Source: Candidatus Bathyarchaeia archaeon (GTDB lineage: Archaea; Thermoproteota; Bathyarchaeia; Bathyarchaeales; Bathycorpusculaceae). Taken from it: DNA of 64,000 nucleotides. Where the stretch lies: the NCBI GenBank assembly GCA_041447175.1, contig CP166960.1, positions 2,000,519 through 2,064,518 of the forward strand. The letters run 5' to 3'. Positions 9,109-17,553 of the stretch are shown here, piece after piece (positions within the stretch are counted from its first letter, which is position 1; each line of letters starts with the position of its first letter). Under the pieces are notes generated by a model. It saw nothing but the letters and a program-made list of their open reading frames with translations, was not told the origin of the DNA and ran no database searches. Position numbers and translations under genes: made by a program.

Positions 9109-9280
9109 GTGTTTTGGCTCCTTCTGTTACCTAAACTATTTGTGATTTGTGAAAACTCGGAGGTGTTGAATGAAGAATCAGTGCGGAGTTTCTTAGAGGG
9201 ATGCCTGGACAAAACGGCGAACGAATACTGCACAGAGGTGACAATCCCTCACGTTCTTTCCTCCAAGATATAAGTTCCTT
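9109..9280 (-). promoter_or_regulatory. ilvB promoter and leader
   Basis: On the minus strand a TATA-like CTTATATCTTGG lies at about 9263-9276, which would start transcription near 9240 and leave a leader of about 130 nt before the ilvB ATG at 9108. That is much longer than the leaders of the other genes here (about 20-40 nt), so a regulatory leader is possible. No specific structure was recognised. Confidence 0.4.
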
Positions 9281-9299
9281 TTTGATACGTTGAAATTAA

Positions 9300-9706
9300 A
9301 ATAAAAAGGTTGTGGTTTTCGAATTCGTGTGGAGCAAAATGTAGAAGGCTGCTTTTCGTTGTTAGTTGTTTGCTGCTGTGTTCTTTTTTGGGTTTATGTG
9401 TGCAATGATTGAGGGGAGGGAGGTTGTTTGTTTATACGTTTTGATATACGTTTTGTTTAACTGTTGTTTTGTGTTGTTGTGGGCGTCTTGTGTGGCGCTT
9501 CTTTTCGGGGTGGTTTTGTTTTGCTGTTGGGTTGTGGGATGCGGGTCTTTTTTCCACTTCCCTGCATGGCGGCATGCTGCGGGTTGCTGGTTGCGGTGTA
9601 CGTACATGTTGAGTGCGGCTGGAATCCACTTCCGTTTGCCTTTTTGGCTGGTGTCTGTTTTCTCTGTGTTCCGTGTTTTGGCGAATGAACACTTGATTTT
9701 TTTGTC
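9300..9706. other. G+T-skewed intergenic stretch with no convincing gene
   Basis: The + strand here is strongly enriched in G and T (runs such as gttgttttgtgttgttgtggg). The skew alone keeps several long frames open. The best of them, at 9366-9761 on + (131 aa), is a Cys/Phe/Val-rich hydrophobic sequence with no recognisable domain. It runs into the repeated structured element, so I do not call it a gene. No TATA/SD combination supports it. Confidence 0.5.
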
Positions 9707-9802
9707 GGGTTTGCTGGGGCTCTTGAGACGGAAATCAGGAGAGAAAGAAAATGAAAACTAACAAGCAAAGTTGGAATCATTTTCCAGAGCCCACTCAGCC
9801 CC
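9707..9802. repeat. 3' structured element, copy E1 (follows surface gene 1)
   Basis: First of eight copies of an unrecognised element of about 90-100 nt. Outer stem GCTG/CAGC with a 3-nt ACT bulge, then GGGCTCT pairing with AGAGCCC, then the invariant GGAGAGA, and an inner hairpin CTAAC/GTTGG around AAGCAAA. A 1-nt shift (GGAATCA versus GGAAATTCA in other copies) argues against a conserved peptide. It ends 68 nt before the stop codon of surface gene 1 (minus strand). Its strand of action is unknown. Confidence 0.8.
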
Positions 9803-9838
9803 TGTCTATGTTTCCCATACAAATTTTTCTAACTAAAC

Positions 9839-9855
9839 AAAAAAGGAAAAGAGGG
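9839..9855 (-). terminator. U-rich tract after surface gene 1
   Basis: On the minus strand the sequence just past the stop codon reads CCCCTCTTTTCCTTTTTTG. A CUCUUUCC-U(6-8) tract of this kind follows the stop of all nine surface genes at about 15-35 nt, which matches archaeal oligo-U termination. It lies between the stop codon and the structured element. Confidence 0.45.
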
Positions 9856-9870
9856 GAAGGCTGTTTGCTA

Positions 9871-12726
9871 TTACTTGCGTCTGCGTAATGCAAGTGCTGC
9901 TGCAACTGCGACGACAACGATGACTGCAGCTCCGATAGCAACATAGGTGGTTGTTGGCATACCACTGCTGGTTGGTGGTTGTGGAGCTTCGCTTGGTGAT
10001 GGTGACGCGGGTGTTGGCTGTGCTGGAGTTGGAACCGCTGTTTGAGAGGGCGCAGCACTTGGCGGACCTTGCGTTACTACAGGGCTAACCGTTGATTCCG
10101 TAACATAGAAGGAGGTTCCTGCTTTGCTTCCGTAGTAGGCAGCTGAGCCTTCGAATTCAGCCGTGACTTTGTACATGCCTGGAACTGGTGGCGTCCACTG
10201 TAGTGCAAAGTCGCCTTTAACATCGCTTGTGGCATAACCTATGTCTTGGGAGTTACCGTTGGGGTCAATCGCTGTTAGGTGTACGGTTACGCCTTCTGCG
10301 TCTTTGGGCTCAGATTGCTGCATGTAAAGGTGCTCCATCCATGCTTGCATGTCTTTGTCTGCGATTGCTGGAACACCATCGGTGAAGCCAAAATTGTCTG
10401 CGAGTTTTTTGGCGCCTGCAGATTGGTCTGTGACGGTGCCTTTGATAAGCACTGTGCTGCCTTGAGGTACAACGTCGTTCTGTATGTATGCGATTGTTGC
10501 GCTTGGACCTTTGCCGTAGCAGTATATTCTGTTGTCAAAAAGGTTTAGGTCAACGAGGTAGCCGTCTGCGATAGATGGATTGTTTCCCCAGTGTGTTATT
10601 CTCCACAGTTCAACTCCGTTTGATGCGTTAACGCACCTCATGTATGAAGCGCGCCACAAGGGTTGATTTGGTGAATGCTCATTTGAGTAAATGTAGAGTT
10701 TTCCGTCAGCGATGCAGCCGATACCTATCGGAACGTTCTCGTAGGGAGCTTCGAAGCCTGCGTTTCCGCTGGCGTAGTCCCATAAAACTTCTCCTGTCGT
10801 TAGGTTGTAGGCTATTATGTGTCCTGTGTAGCCAGCTACGTTTCCAAGTCCTGCGGCCACGCCTCCTCCCAGAAGCATGCCTTGGTAGATGATTTCGTCC
10901 ATGCCATAGAAGGCTCCGTCAGGTTCAGGTTCAGATGGTCCCCATAAGGGCTGCATTGTGTCAAGACTGTAGCACCATCTTTGTCCAGTCATGGTTTCTT
11001 CAAAGGTAAATACGCCATCTTCAGGGTCTACACTAGCCATGCTTACGGCGTGAGTAGTTCCTTTTGAGGAAGGCACCACTGTTTTAGGCGGCGTAAACGT
11101 TTTGTTCCACAGTAGCACACCTTCTTGTCCAAGCTCCAAACTTATTGCCCAAAGGTTGCCCTCAGTAATTCCTACATCATTGTTGCTTCCGCCAGTTCCG
11201 CCGATAACGTACTGGTCTTCACGAACGGCTAGAATGCTGCCCCCGACGTTGGGGATTGATGCGTTTAATGAGAAGCCCTTGCTTCCGTCGCAAGTGTTGT
11301 TAAGGTATGGTCTCCATTCCCAGTAGTAGAAACTGGAGAATGCTGCTGCTGGGTCATAAGTGGGACTGTCAAAGATTGGATTCCACCAGATAGCTCTGCT
11401 GGTATTCCAGACCTGCAAATACTTTTCAGGATGGGTTGCGTTTCCAAGATTGACGATATTATAACGCAGTATGCTTCCGTCTTTACCGTAGACAGAAGTA
11501 CCTGTAGCACCAGTTGTAACCGAAGCCCCATACCTAGTTTCAGTTTGAGTCACGTTAGCTATGCTGCAAATGTAGTTTCCTGTAAAGGCATCGTACATGT
11601 TCCATGTTGTATATTGCTGTGACGCCCCAAAGGGACCCATCACTGTTTTAGGTGTTCCGCCGTTTGTGCTCCATAAGTATGGGAAGCCACCGTGCTGGTT
11701 GGGCGAGTCATAGTTGTAGACTTGACCAAATGAAATTAGCTCGCCATTGATGCATCCTGAAGGGTTAGCGCCAGGATGACCTGTAGCCAAGTTTATCGAA
11801 CCAGTAGTGTTGTAGAAGTATTCTGTTTCGCCCGTGTAGAGATCAACACAGTAGTAGCCGTATCTTGGAGGGGTTTGAACGCTGTAGTAGAGTTTCCCGT
11901 TAAGGATTGTTGCAGGGTCCCAAAAGAGTTCGTATGACTGCCCCGTGTAGTAGCCTGCGTCGCCAGTCTGTCCGCCCATTACGCCTCCAGCCCAAAACTC
12001 TCGTGCCCACATAATGTGAGCGCTTTCAGGTCCTTCTGAATAGGGATTATACTTCCTAGTAGGACCTGCCCCAGGCGCGCCGGCTTCGGTATCGCCAGCG
12101 TTCAACCAGTTCCCTGCAATCTCCTGCCAGTTTCTGTTCATTCCGTTGATGGGGCGAGTCCAGAAGCTAGTCGGCAAAGGGGCTTCTTCGTATGCCGGTA
12201 TCGACTCATCTTGAACGGTGAGTATGTATTCGTCGCTTGTGCAAGCTGCATAGGTATCATTGACAGCGGCATTGTTCATCGGCACGCCTGAAGCGGTTGG
12301 AAGACCAGTTACTACGTTATCAGGGAAGTGGAGCACAACTTTGTAGATGCCCACTTGCGTAGGAACGTATCTGGCGTATCCGCCGCCTAGTGCATCCGAA
12401 GTGAAAGGACCAAGTGTTTCTTTGGAGCCATCAGGTGCGGTAATTTCCACGGTGAAACCTTGCCATCTGTCCCCGTAAGCGCCTAAAGCGGTTGGCGGGA
12501 TCGAATCAAGCCAGTAAACAAATAATGTTTCTTGGTTGACGCCAAGGGGGTTGGGTGTAGCGTAGATGTAAGCCCATGTTGGGACGGTCACTGGTGGATC
12601 ATGTGCTGTGGCAATTGGTAAAGCAAGTGAAATAGTGATAGTTGCGACCAGAATCAGAGCGATTGTTGCAGCTTTTGTTGGATTTCTTCGAGGTTTTGCG
12701 TTTGTCTTACGCATATTTATAGACAT
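9871..12726 (-). CDS. Surface protein 1: Ig-like / PQQ beta-propeller / Ig-like / C-terminal anchor
   Basis: This 951-residue secreted protein has an N-terminal signal segment (TIALILVATITISLALPIATAHD, about 20-42). An Ig-like domain follows (about 45-155, ending before a linker). A PQQ-type beta-propeller spans about 190-720, with repeats of the form CVDLYTGETEYFY, AYNLTTGEVLWDY and CVNASNGVELWRI. A second Ig-like domain (about 725-865) contains VHLTAIDPNGNSQDIG and VTAEFEGSAAYYGS. A Pro/Ser/Thr-rich linker, SGMPTTTYVAIGAAV helix and LRRRK end follow. It should be anchored in the membrane and face outward. Ligand and activity are unknown. The divergent TrmB-type gene at 12895 is its likely regulator. 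Confidence 0.85.
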   Translation of the reverse strand: MSINMRKTNAKPRRNPTKAATIALILVATITISLALPIATAHDPPVTVPTWAYIYATPNPLGVNQETLFVYWLDSIPPTALGAYGDRWQGFTVEITAPDGSKETLGPFTSDALGGGYARYVPTQVGIYKVVLHFPDNVVTGLPTASGVPMNNAAVNDTYAACTSDEYILTVQDESIPAYEEAPLPTSFWTRPINGMNRNWQEIAGNWLNAGDTEAGAPGAGPTRKYNPYSEGPESAHIMWAREFWAGGVMGGQTGDAGYYTGQSYELFWDPATILNGKLYYSVQTPPRYGYYCVDLYTGETEYFYNTTGSINLATGHPGANPSGCINGELISFGQVYNYDSPNQHGGFPYLWSTNGGTPKTVMGPFGASQQYTTWNMYDAFTGNYICSIANVTQTETRYGASVTTGATGTSVYGKDGSILRYNIVNLGNATHPEKYLQVWNTSRAIWWNPIFDSPTYDPAAAFSSFYYWEWRPYLNNTCDGSKGFSLNASIPNVGGSILAVREDQYVIGGTGGSNNDVGITEGNLWAISLELGQEGVLLWNKTFTPPKTVVPSSKGTTHAVSMASVDPEDGVFTFEETMTGQRWCYSLDTMQPLWGPSEPEPDGAFYGMDEIIYQGMLLGGGVAAGLGNVAGYTGHIIAYNLTTGEVLWDYASGNAGFEAPYENVPIGIGCIADGKLYIYSNEHSPNQPLWRASYMRCVNASNGVELWRITHWGNNPSIADGYLVDLNLFDNRIYCYGKGPSATIAYIQNDVVPQGSTVLIKGTVTDQSAGAKKLADNFGFTDGVPAIADKDMQAWMEHLYMQQSEPKDAEGVTVHLTAIDPNGNSQDIGYATSDVKGDFALQWTPPVPGMYKVTAEFEGSAAYYGSKAGTSFYVTESTVSPVVTQGPPSAAPSQTAVPTPAQPTPASPSPSEAPQPPTSSGMPTTTYVAIGAAVIVVVAVAAALALRRRK

Positions 12727-12770
12727 ATCTCTTGGTTCTCCTCAATTTGCGTGGGCTATATTCGAATATT

Positions 12771-12807
12771 CAAAATTTATAGGTTGGCTAGTGTTTCAGA
12801 CACTAGC
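12771..12807 (-). promoter_or_regulatory. Surface gene 1 promoter with 21-bp palindromic operator
   Basis: A minus-strand TATA box (CTATAAATTTTG, about 12771-12782) lies some 45 nt upstream of the surface gene 1 ATG. Immediately upstream of it, at 12787-12807, is a perfect inverted repeat: GCTAGTGT, 5-nt spacer, ACACTAGC. The same arm core (GCTAGT/ACTAGC, 21 bp overall) occurs at the same place before surface gene 4. Position just upstream of the TATA/BRE is typical of an activator site; the divergent TrmB-type protein is the obvious ligand. Confidence 0.65.
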
Positions 12808-12848
12808 AGAAGGCCAATTTATCGTTAGAAAATGAAGGTTTTTACAAA

Positions 12849-12891
12849 AGTTATATATACACATTTTGGCGTCACTGAAAAAAGGGAGAGA
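12849..12891 (+). promoter_or_regulatory. TATA box and RBS of the regulator gene 1
   Basis: AGTTATATATACAC at 12849-12860 is a strong TATA box, with GGGAGAGAG at 12883-12891 as ribosome binding site 3 nt before ATG 12895. This decides the start of the regulator: the longer reading frame from 12832 would begin before its own TATA box. Confidence 0.6.
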
Positions 12892-12894
12892 GAA

Positions 12895-13752
12895 ATGACC
12901 ATCAACGAGGAAAACCTAAGTGTATTTACTGAATTAGGCATGACAATACAACAAGCAAAAGTGTACGTAACCCTCAGCAAATTGGAACAAGCAACAGTAA
13001 AAACTATCGCGATAACTGCGCAAATGAACCGAGCCGAAGTTTATCGTGTTATACCAGAACTCCAAAGGCGTGGACTTGTGAAAAAAATCATAAGTGCACC
13101 CATTGCCTTTCAAGCAGCCCCATTATCTGAAGGATTCGCAATTCTGCTGGAGTATAACGCTGAAAAACACAGGAAAATCCAGCGGCAAACACAGCAATTT
13201 CTCCGGGAATTTGACAGCCACAATGAAAACACAAGCCAAGAAAACTCTGAATATTATTTGGCAACTGGACTACGAGCTGTGAAGCGAAATTATCGATCCG
13301 ACCTGCATGGAACCCAAACTAGCAAAGATTGCATTTTGGACTGGAAAACCATGTCAGATGCGGTTAATAGAGACTTTGAATACATCGAGGAAGCCATAGA
13401 AAGGGGCGCGAAAATTCGATACATCACATGCGCGCCTAAAGATGCAAAGATGCCGCAATTCATCAAAGCCTTGGCCAAAACTAATTCTTTTGAATTAAAA
13501 ACCGTTTCAGAAGTCCCAAAAGCAGGAGTGGATATATATGACAAAAAGATAATCCATTTTATCGTATCGAACACAAATGAGGAAGAAATTGAAGTTTTAC
13601 GGACAACAAGCTCGGCATTAGTAGAGTTAGCGCAAGACTATTTTGAGTTGAAGTGGCAGTCAGCAAAAAAACCCCGCTGGTACAAGAAAAAACGTCAACA
13701 GAAGACAAGCATGAGAGAGATGGTTTGCTGGGGCTCTGGGACGGAATCTTAG
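12895..13752 (+). CDS. TrmB-type transcriptional regulator (module 1)
   Basis: This 285-residue regulator has an N-terminal TrmB winged helix (about residues 8-85: LGMTIQQAKVYVTL...RAEVYRVIPELQRRGLVKKI). The C-terminal half carries the motif AIERGAKIRYITCAPKD and ends YFELKWQSA, shared by the other four TrmB-type proteins here. That half resembles the PLD-like effector region of archaeal TrmB-family regulators; the inducer is unknown. It is divergent from surface gene 1, with an operator-like palindrome between them. Its last codons and TAG stop lie inside element E2, so its 3' end overlaps that element. Confidence 0.85.
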   Translation: MTINEENLSVFTELGMTIQQAKVYVTLSKLEQATVKTIAITAQMNRAEVYRVIPELQRRGLVKKIISAPIAFQAAPLSEGFAILLEYNAEKHRKIQRQTQQFLREFDSHNENTSQENSEYYLATGLRAVKRNYRSDLHGTQTSKDCILDWKTMSDAVNRDFEYIEEAIERGAKIRYITCAPKDAKMPQFIKALAKTNSFELKTVSEVPKAGVDIYDKKIIHFIVSNTNEEEIEVLRTTSSALVELAQDYFELKWQSAKKPRWYKKKRQQKTSMREMVCWGSGTES

Positions 13753-13822
13753 GAGAGAAAGAAACGAAAATCCAAACAAAGAGCAAAGTTGGAAATTCAT
13801 GCCCAAAGCCCACTCAGCCCCC
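13722..13822. repeat. 3' structured element, copy E2 (follows surface gene 2)
   Basis: Begins GGTTTGCTGGGGCTCTGGG and closes CCCAAAGCCC-ACT-CAGC. It has GGAGAGA, and the inner hairpin is CCAA/TTGG around AGAGCAAA. One stem position is C-A on the + strand but U-G on the minus strand. The copy overlaps the 3' end of the module 1 regulator (stop TAG at 13750-13752) and ends 62 nt before the stop of surface gene 2. Confidence 0.8.
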
Positions 13823-13884
13823 ATATTGTAGCCATAACTTTTTTCCATAAAAAAAAGAAAGAGGTGGTATTTGGTCTCCTCTGT

Positions 13885-16389
13885 TTATTGTCGTCGACGA
13901 AGAGTGAAAGCTAAAGCTGCGGCAATTACTATGATGATGGAGACGATTGCAGCTATAACTATGTAGGTTGTTGTTGGCAATCCACTGGTTGGCTGAGGAG
14001 CAGGACTTGGTGAAGGTTCCTGAGCCTGTGTTGGCGGTGCAGTTGGTGCAGTGGTTTGAGTGGGAGTTGGTGTGAGGTCTGGGACTGGCGAAGCAAGTGG
14101 GGCTGCAGCGGTTTCTGTTGACACAGCAAACATGGTTACAGCATGCGAACTGAAGTAAGAGTCGCTTCCTTCGAAGGTGGCGGTTACTTTGTAGAGCCCT
14201 GGAACTGGCGGAGTCCAAGTCAAACCGAAAATGCCATCAGTGTCGCTTATGGCGTTCCCGATGTCTTGCAAGTTGCCGTTAGGGTCGATAGCGGTTAGAT
14301 GTACTGTTACACCGGTTGCGTCTGTGGGTTTTGGCTGCTGCATATATAGATACTCCATCCAATCAGTCATGACTTCGTCAGCAATTGCGGGAGTGCCGGC
14401 TGCTGGGATTCCCAGACAAGTATTACCTGGGGACTGGTCAGTTATGGTGCCTGTAAGCAACACTGTGGACCCTTGTGCCGAAACTGTAGGTGTAGCTTCT
14501 ATTGTGGTTGCTGTTTGGCCTTTGCCGAAGCAGTAGATTTGGTTGTCATTTCCGTTAAGGGATAGCAAGTAGCCATCTGCGACAACTGCGGGTCCCATTC
14601 CAGCTCCGCGTCCGCCTCCTGAGCCGCTCCATAAGCCTGAAACGGTCCATATGCCTTCGCCGGTTTCTGCGTCTATAGCGTGTAGTTTTTCGCCTTTCCA
14701 TACGGGTGCGCCTGGACTATGTTCGTTGGTTGCAACGTAAACTTTTCCATCTGCAACGGTTATTCCACCAAAGAAGGGATAGTGACCGTAAGGAGTTTCC
14801 AGTCCTGCGTTTCCACCGTAATAGTCCCAAAGGTGTGCGCCGTTTTTAATGTCGTAGCAGTGTACCATTCCGTCATAGCCGCATGTGTAGAGTTTACCGT
14901 AAGCGATAACGCCTCCTGCAGGGTATGAGGCCCAAGCATCAGTCATAGGCTCCGTCTCCCACAAGGCATCGCCGGTGGCAATGCTGAAGCCGTACCATTT
15001 CATTGTCTCTTTTGCAAACATTACGTAAACGCCTTCGCCGTAGGGTCTAGGGAAGTTGCCTCCGAAAATCAGCGGAACATCACCAGCTAGTGCAGTTCGG
15101 TTTTTGAGCCACAATTGTTCCCCTGTGCTTGCGCTGTATCCGATGTCAACCCATGTTTGCTGAACGTTGGTGCTCGCTGTTGAAGCCAGTACTATGCCGT
15201 CGGAAATTTGGTTGATAGACTGTGACCCTGTGACGTCGGGCACGGTTACGTTCCATTGAATTCCAGTGTTCCAGTCCAACTGTGACCCGCCGCGTGGTCT
15301 CCATTGCCATGCCGTCGTTCCCGATGTGCCTTCTACCATACCTTTTACCAGAGAAGAGTTCCAAAGTGCAAGCCAGTTGCGTGCTCCGCTAAGAATATAC
15401 ACCAACATGTCACCGTTGGAAGACATTACAAATTTTCCGTAGGTAGCATTTGCTAAAGTCAATATTTGCTCGCCTGTGAAGGCGTCATACATTATCCAGG
15501 TGTTGGTATGGCAGCTCCAGAGATAGGGTATAACACCGTGCTGGTTTGGTGACTCGTAGTCATACAGTTGACCTAACGTTAATGGACCGCCGTTGTTGTA
15601 GGAACTGGTGTCCTGTGTCCACAGTGTTTCCCCAGTTCGTATATCAACACACTGGAATCCTTGAAATGAAGAGGTCCCCAAAGGAGTATTGTAGTAAAGT
15701 CGACCATTGATGATTATTGGCGGTGCCCATTTACCTTCGTAGGTCAGTCCTGTGTAGAGGTTTATGTCTCCAAATTCGCCTCCAGTTAGGCCGCCTAATG
15801 CGAGAGACCTTGTCCATAATACGTGTGCAGTCTCGGGTGCGGTTGTGTATGGATTAAACGCTCCACCGTCGCCAAAGAAACCAGAGGTTCCACGATAGCT
15901 TATGTCGTAGCCAGCTTGGAGCCAATTTCCAGAAATAGATGCCCATTGCGTGTTTTCTGCGTATATTGGTCTTTGCCAGTAGTCGTCAGGAAGTGACGTT
16001 GACGGTAAATATTGCAGCTCATCCTGTTGGACTATGAGCACTACTTGAGAACTCATGCTGCTTTTGTAGTTTGTTGAGCCGATTGTTTGCCCAGTGTAGC
16101 GTAATAGGAAAGTGTAGTTGCCAAGCATGTCAGGAGTATATTTAGCCCATTGAGAGCCAACAGGGTCGGAAGAGAAGGGCCCAAGAGTTTCCCTTGTTCC
16201 ATCTGGCTTTGTCACATCTACTATAAAGTCCGCCCATGGGATGGCCCAGCCTTGAGTATCAAGTGGCGGGATGTTCGAGAGCCACATTGAAAGGGTCACG
16301 CTTTGACCGAGCCCAATAGGGTTAGGTGCGACAGCAAGAAAAGAGTAAGTACTGAGGTCTGCAGCATGCACATTTGAAATGGTGACCAT
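13885..16389 (-). CDS. Surface protein 2: Ig-like / PQQ beta-propeller / Ig-like / C-terminal anchor
   Basis: There are 834 residues from the first standard start codon, but that ATG lies in the signal peptide's end (TSMVTISNVHAAD). The frame continues upstream without a stop to about 16557 and encodes the hydrophobic core AVALLLILAIATS preceded by KTTKPKP. The true start must therefore be upstream, where I find no ATG, GTG or TTG in frame. The rest matches its paralogues: N-terminal Ig-like domain, propeller with CVDIRTGETLWTQ, CYDIKNGAHLWDY and AIDAETGEGIWTV, and second Ig-like domain (VHLTAIDPNGNLQDIG). Then come the linker, SGLPTTTYIVIAAIV helix and LRRRQ tail. It is either a rare-start gene, a silent copy, or an assembly error. 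Its neighbour is a divergent TrmB-type regulator. Confidence 0.8.
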   Translation of the reverse strand: MVTISNVHAADLSTYSFLAVAPNPIGLGQSVTLSMWLSNIPPLDTQGWAIPWADFIVDVTKPDGTRETLGPFSSDPVGSQWAKYTPDMLGNYTFLLRYTGQTIGSTNYKSSMSSQVVLIVQQDELQYLPSTSLPDDYWQRPIYAENTQWASISGNWLQAGYDISYRGTSGFFGDGGAFNPYTTAPETAHVLWTRSLALGGLTGGEFGDINLYTGLTYEGKWAPPIIINGRLYYNTPLGTSSFQGFQCVDIRTGETLWTQDTSSYNNGGPLTLGQLYDYESPNQHGVIPYLWSCHTNTWIMYDAFTGEQILTLANATYGKFVMSSNGDMLVYILSGARNWLALWNSSLVKGMVEGTSGTTAWQWRPRGGSQLDWNTGIQWNVTVPDVTGSQSINQISDGIVLASTASTNVQQTWVDIGYSASTGEQLWLKNRTALAGDVPLIFGGNFPRPYGEGVYVMFAKETMKWYGFSIATGDALWETEPMTDAWASYPAGGVIAYGKLYTCGYDGMVHCYDIKNGAHLWDYYGGNAGLETPYGHYPFFGGITVADGKVYVATNEHSPGAPVWKGEKLHAIDAETGEGIWTVSGLWSGSGGGRGAGMGPAVVADGYLLSLNGNDNQIYCFGKGQTATTIEATPTVSAQGSTVLLTGTITDQSPGNTCLGIPAAGTPAIADEVMTDWMEYLYMQQPKPTDATGVTVHLTAIDPNGNLQDIGNAISDTDGIFGLTWTPPVPGLYKVTATFEGSDSYFSSHAVTMFAVSTETAAAPLASPVPDLTPTPTQTTAPTAPPTQAQEPSPSPAPQPTSGLPTTTYIVIAAIVSIIIVIAAALAFTLRRRQ

Positions 16390-16553
16390 TGAGGTAGCAA
16401 TAGCCAGAATTAGGAGTAGAGCGACAGCAGCGGTTGCAGGTTTTGGTTTAGTTGTTTTTCGACAAGCGTGAAGTTTTTTTTCACAAGTTTTAAAGAGTTC
16501 AAAGTTGTTGATTTTTACTCGTATTTCCCCCTTTTTTTTGCCACCAGCTTTGT

Positions 16554-16572
16554 CTTAAAATCCTATTAAGAA
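16554..16572. promoter_or_regulatory. Inverted repeat in the surface gene 2 / regulator 2 divergent region
   Basis: TCTTAA, 7-nt spacer, TTAAGA forms a short inverted repeat in the 280-nt divergent region. A minus-strand TATA-like CTTAATAGG overlaps it, and a GGGGG run at about 16527-16531 could be the ribosome binding site of surface gene 2. The repeat is AT-rich and may be coincidental. Confidence 0.25.
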
Positions 16573-16669
16573 CTAAGGTGTGTACAATACAAACGTGAGT
16601 TTTAAAAACGGTTAAAAACGGACAGCATAATAGACAATGTATACCTCCTGAAAGAAACAGTGAGAATCA

Positions 16670-17461
16670 ATGATACTATCGGAGAGAGACATCCAGACAC
16701 TTGTTCGTGCTGGACTTAGCTACGCGCAGGCTAGAACATACCTAGTTCTGGTCATTATAGGTCGGACATCAACCAAAGTAATTGCACAGTTGGCTAGAAC
16801 AGACGCTGCCAACACCTATAGGGCAGTCGTGGGTCTTCAAAATTTATCATTAGTTAACAAGATTATAGCAAAACCAAACCTCTACGAAGCAATTCCAATA
16901 AAGGAAGGCATCGCGCTTTTAAACGAAAGGAGAAAAGACGAATTTGTCGAGGTCACACAGCTAACAACACTTCTAGGCGAAAAATTTGAAACACCCATCT
17001 GTGATCAACCTCAAATGTCTAAAGATCAATTCTTGATAGTTTCCCCCAGAACTTCATACATTAATGCCAGCATCAAAAACTATCAGAATGCTAAACACAG
17101 CATAGATATTATCTCGACTCAAAAAAGGTCCGCACAGTCGGCAGACATCTACGCTGATGCCGAGAAAAAGGCACTGGAACGAGGAGTAAAACTTCGTTCA
17201 ATAATAGAGAATCCAACCAATAAAATAGTCCAAAACCGCCCTGAACCTGAAGGAAAAAGGTTATCCAATAAACAACGGAGGTACATCACAGAGGTCCCTA
17301 AAGTTGTCGGCGCGATTTTCGACAATGAAGTAGCAACATTTCTAATCAAGCCCGATGCCAGCTATATGGAGTCTCCATGTCTTTTGACAAATCACGCAGG
17401 ATTCATCCTAATGTTCCGAAACTACTTTGACAAACTGTGGGAGTCTGCAATTCCTTTTTGA
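16670..17461 (+). CDS. TrmB-type transcriptional regulator (module 2)
   Basis: This 263-residue protein has a TrmB winged helix at about residues 8-80 (AGLSYAQARTYLVLVIIGRTS...NTYRAVVGLQNLSLVNKI). The C-terminal part carries ALERGVKLRSIIENP and ends YFDKLWESA, like the other TrmB-type proteins in the window. ATG 16670 gives the same N-terminal length as its paralogues. The 7-mer GGAGAGA falls just after the start here rather than before it. It is divergent from surface gene 2 and followed by an MFS transporter 92 nt downstream on the same strand. Confidence 0.82.
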   Translation: MILSERDIQTLVRAGLSYAQARTYLVLVIIGRTSTKVIAQLARTDAANTYRAVVGLQNLSLVNKIIAKPNLYEAIPIKEGIALLNERRKDEFVEVTQLTTLLGEKFETPICDQPQMSKDQFLIVSPRTSYINASIKNYQNAKHSIDIISTQKRSAQSADIYADAEKKALERGVKLRSIIENPTNKIVQNRPEPEGKRLSNKQRRYITEVPKVVGAIFDNEVATFLIKPDASYMESPCLLTNHAGFILMFRNYFDKLWESAIPF

Positions 17462-17553
17462 TTCAAAGCGATAAGAAAGAAGTTTTCTTTTTGCTGCATG
17501 AAACCCAGAAGAAAACTCCATTTAAGTGAATTCTCAAAAGGGTTAAATATTAA

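Noticed and set aside
9737-9755. AGGAGAGAAAGAAAATG in E1 (and a similar string in E8) as ribosome binding site plus start codon of a small gene
   Set aside because: The ATG is absent from most copies, and the following frames are not shared between E1 and E8. The GGAGAGA itself is invariant for another reason.
9366-9761. 131-aa hydrophobic Cys/Phe-rich frame on the + strand
   Set aside because: It arises from G+T-skewed sequence, has no domain or ribosome binding site, and runs into element E1.
13653-13850. Small + strand frames through the elements giving similar peptides (KVGNSCPKPTQP, KVGNSFPKPTQP and others)
   Set aside because: The peptide similarity follows from the conserved nucleotides. 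E1 has a one-base shift, and E4, E5 and E8 lose the peptide while keeping base pairing, so the element is not a conserved coding sequence.
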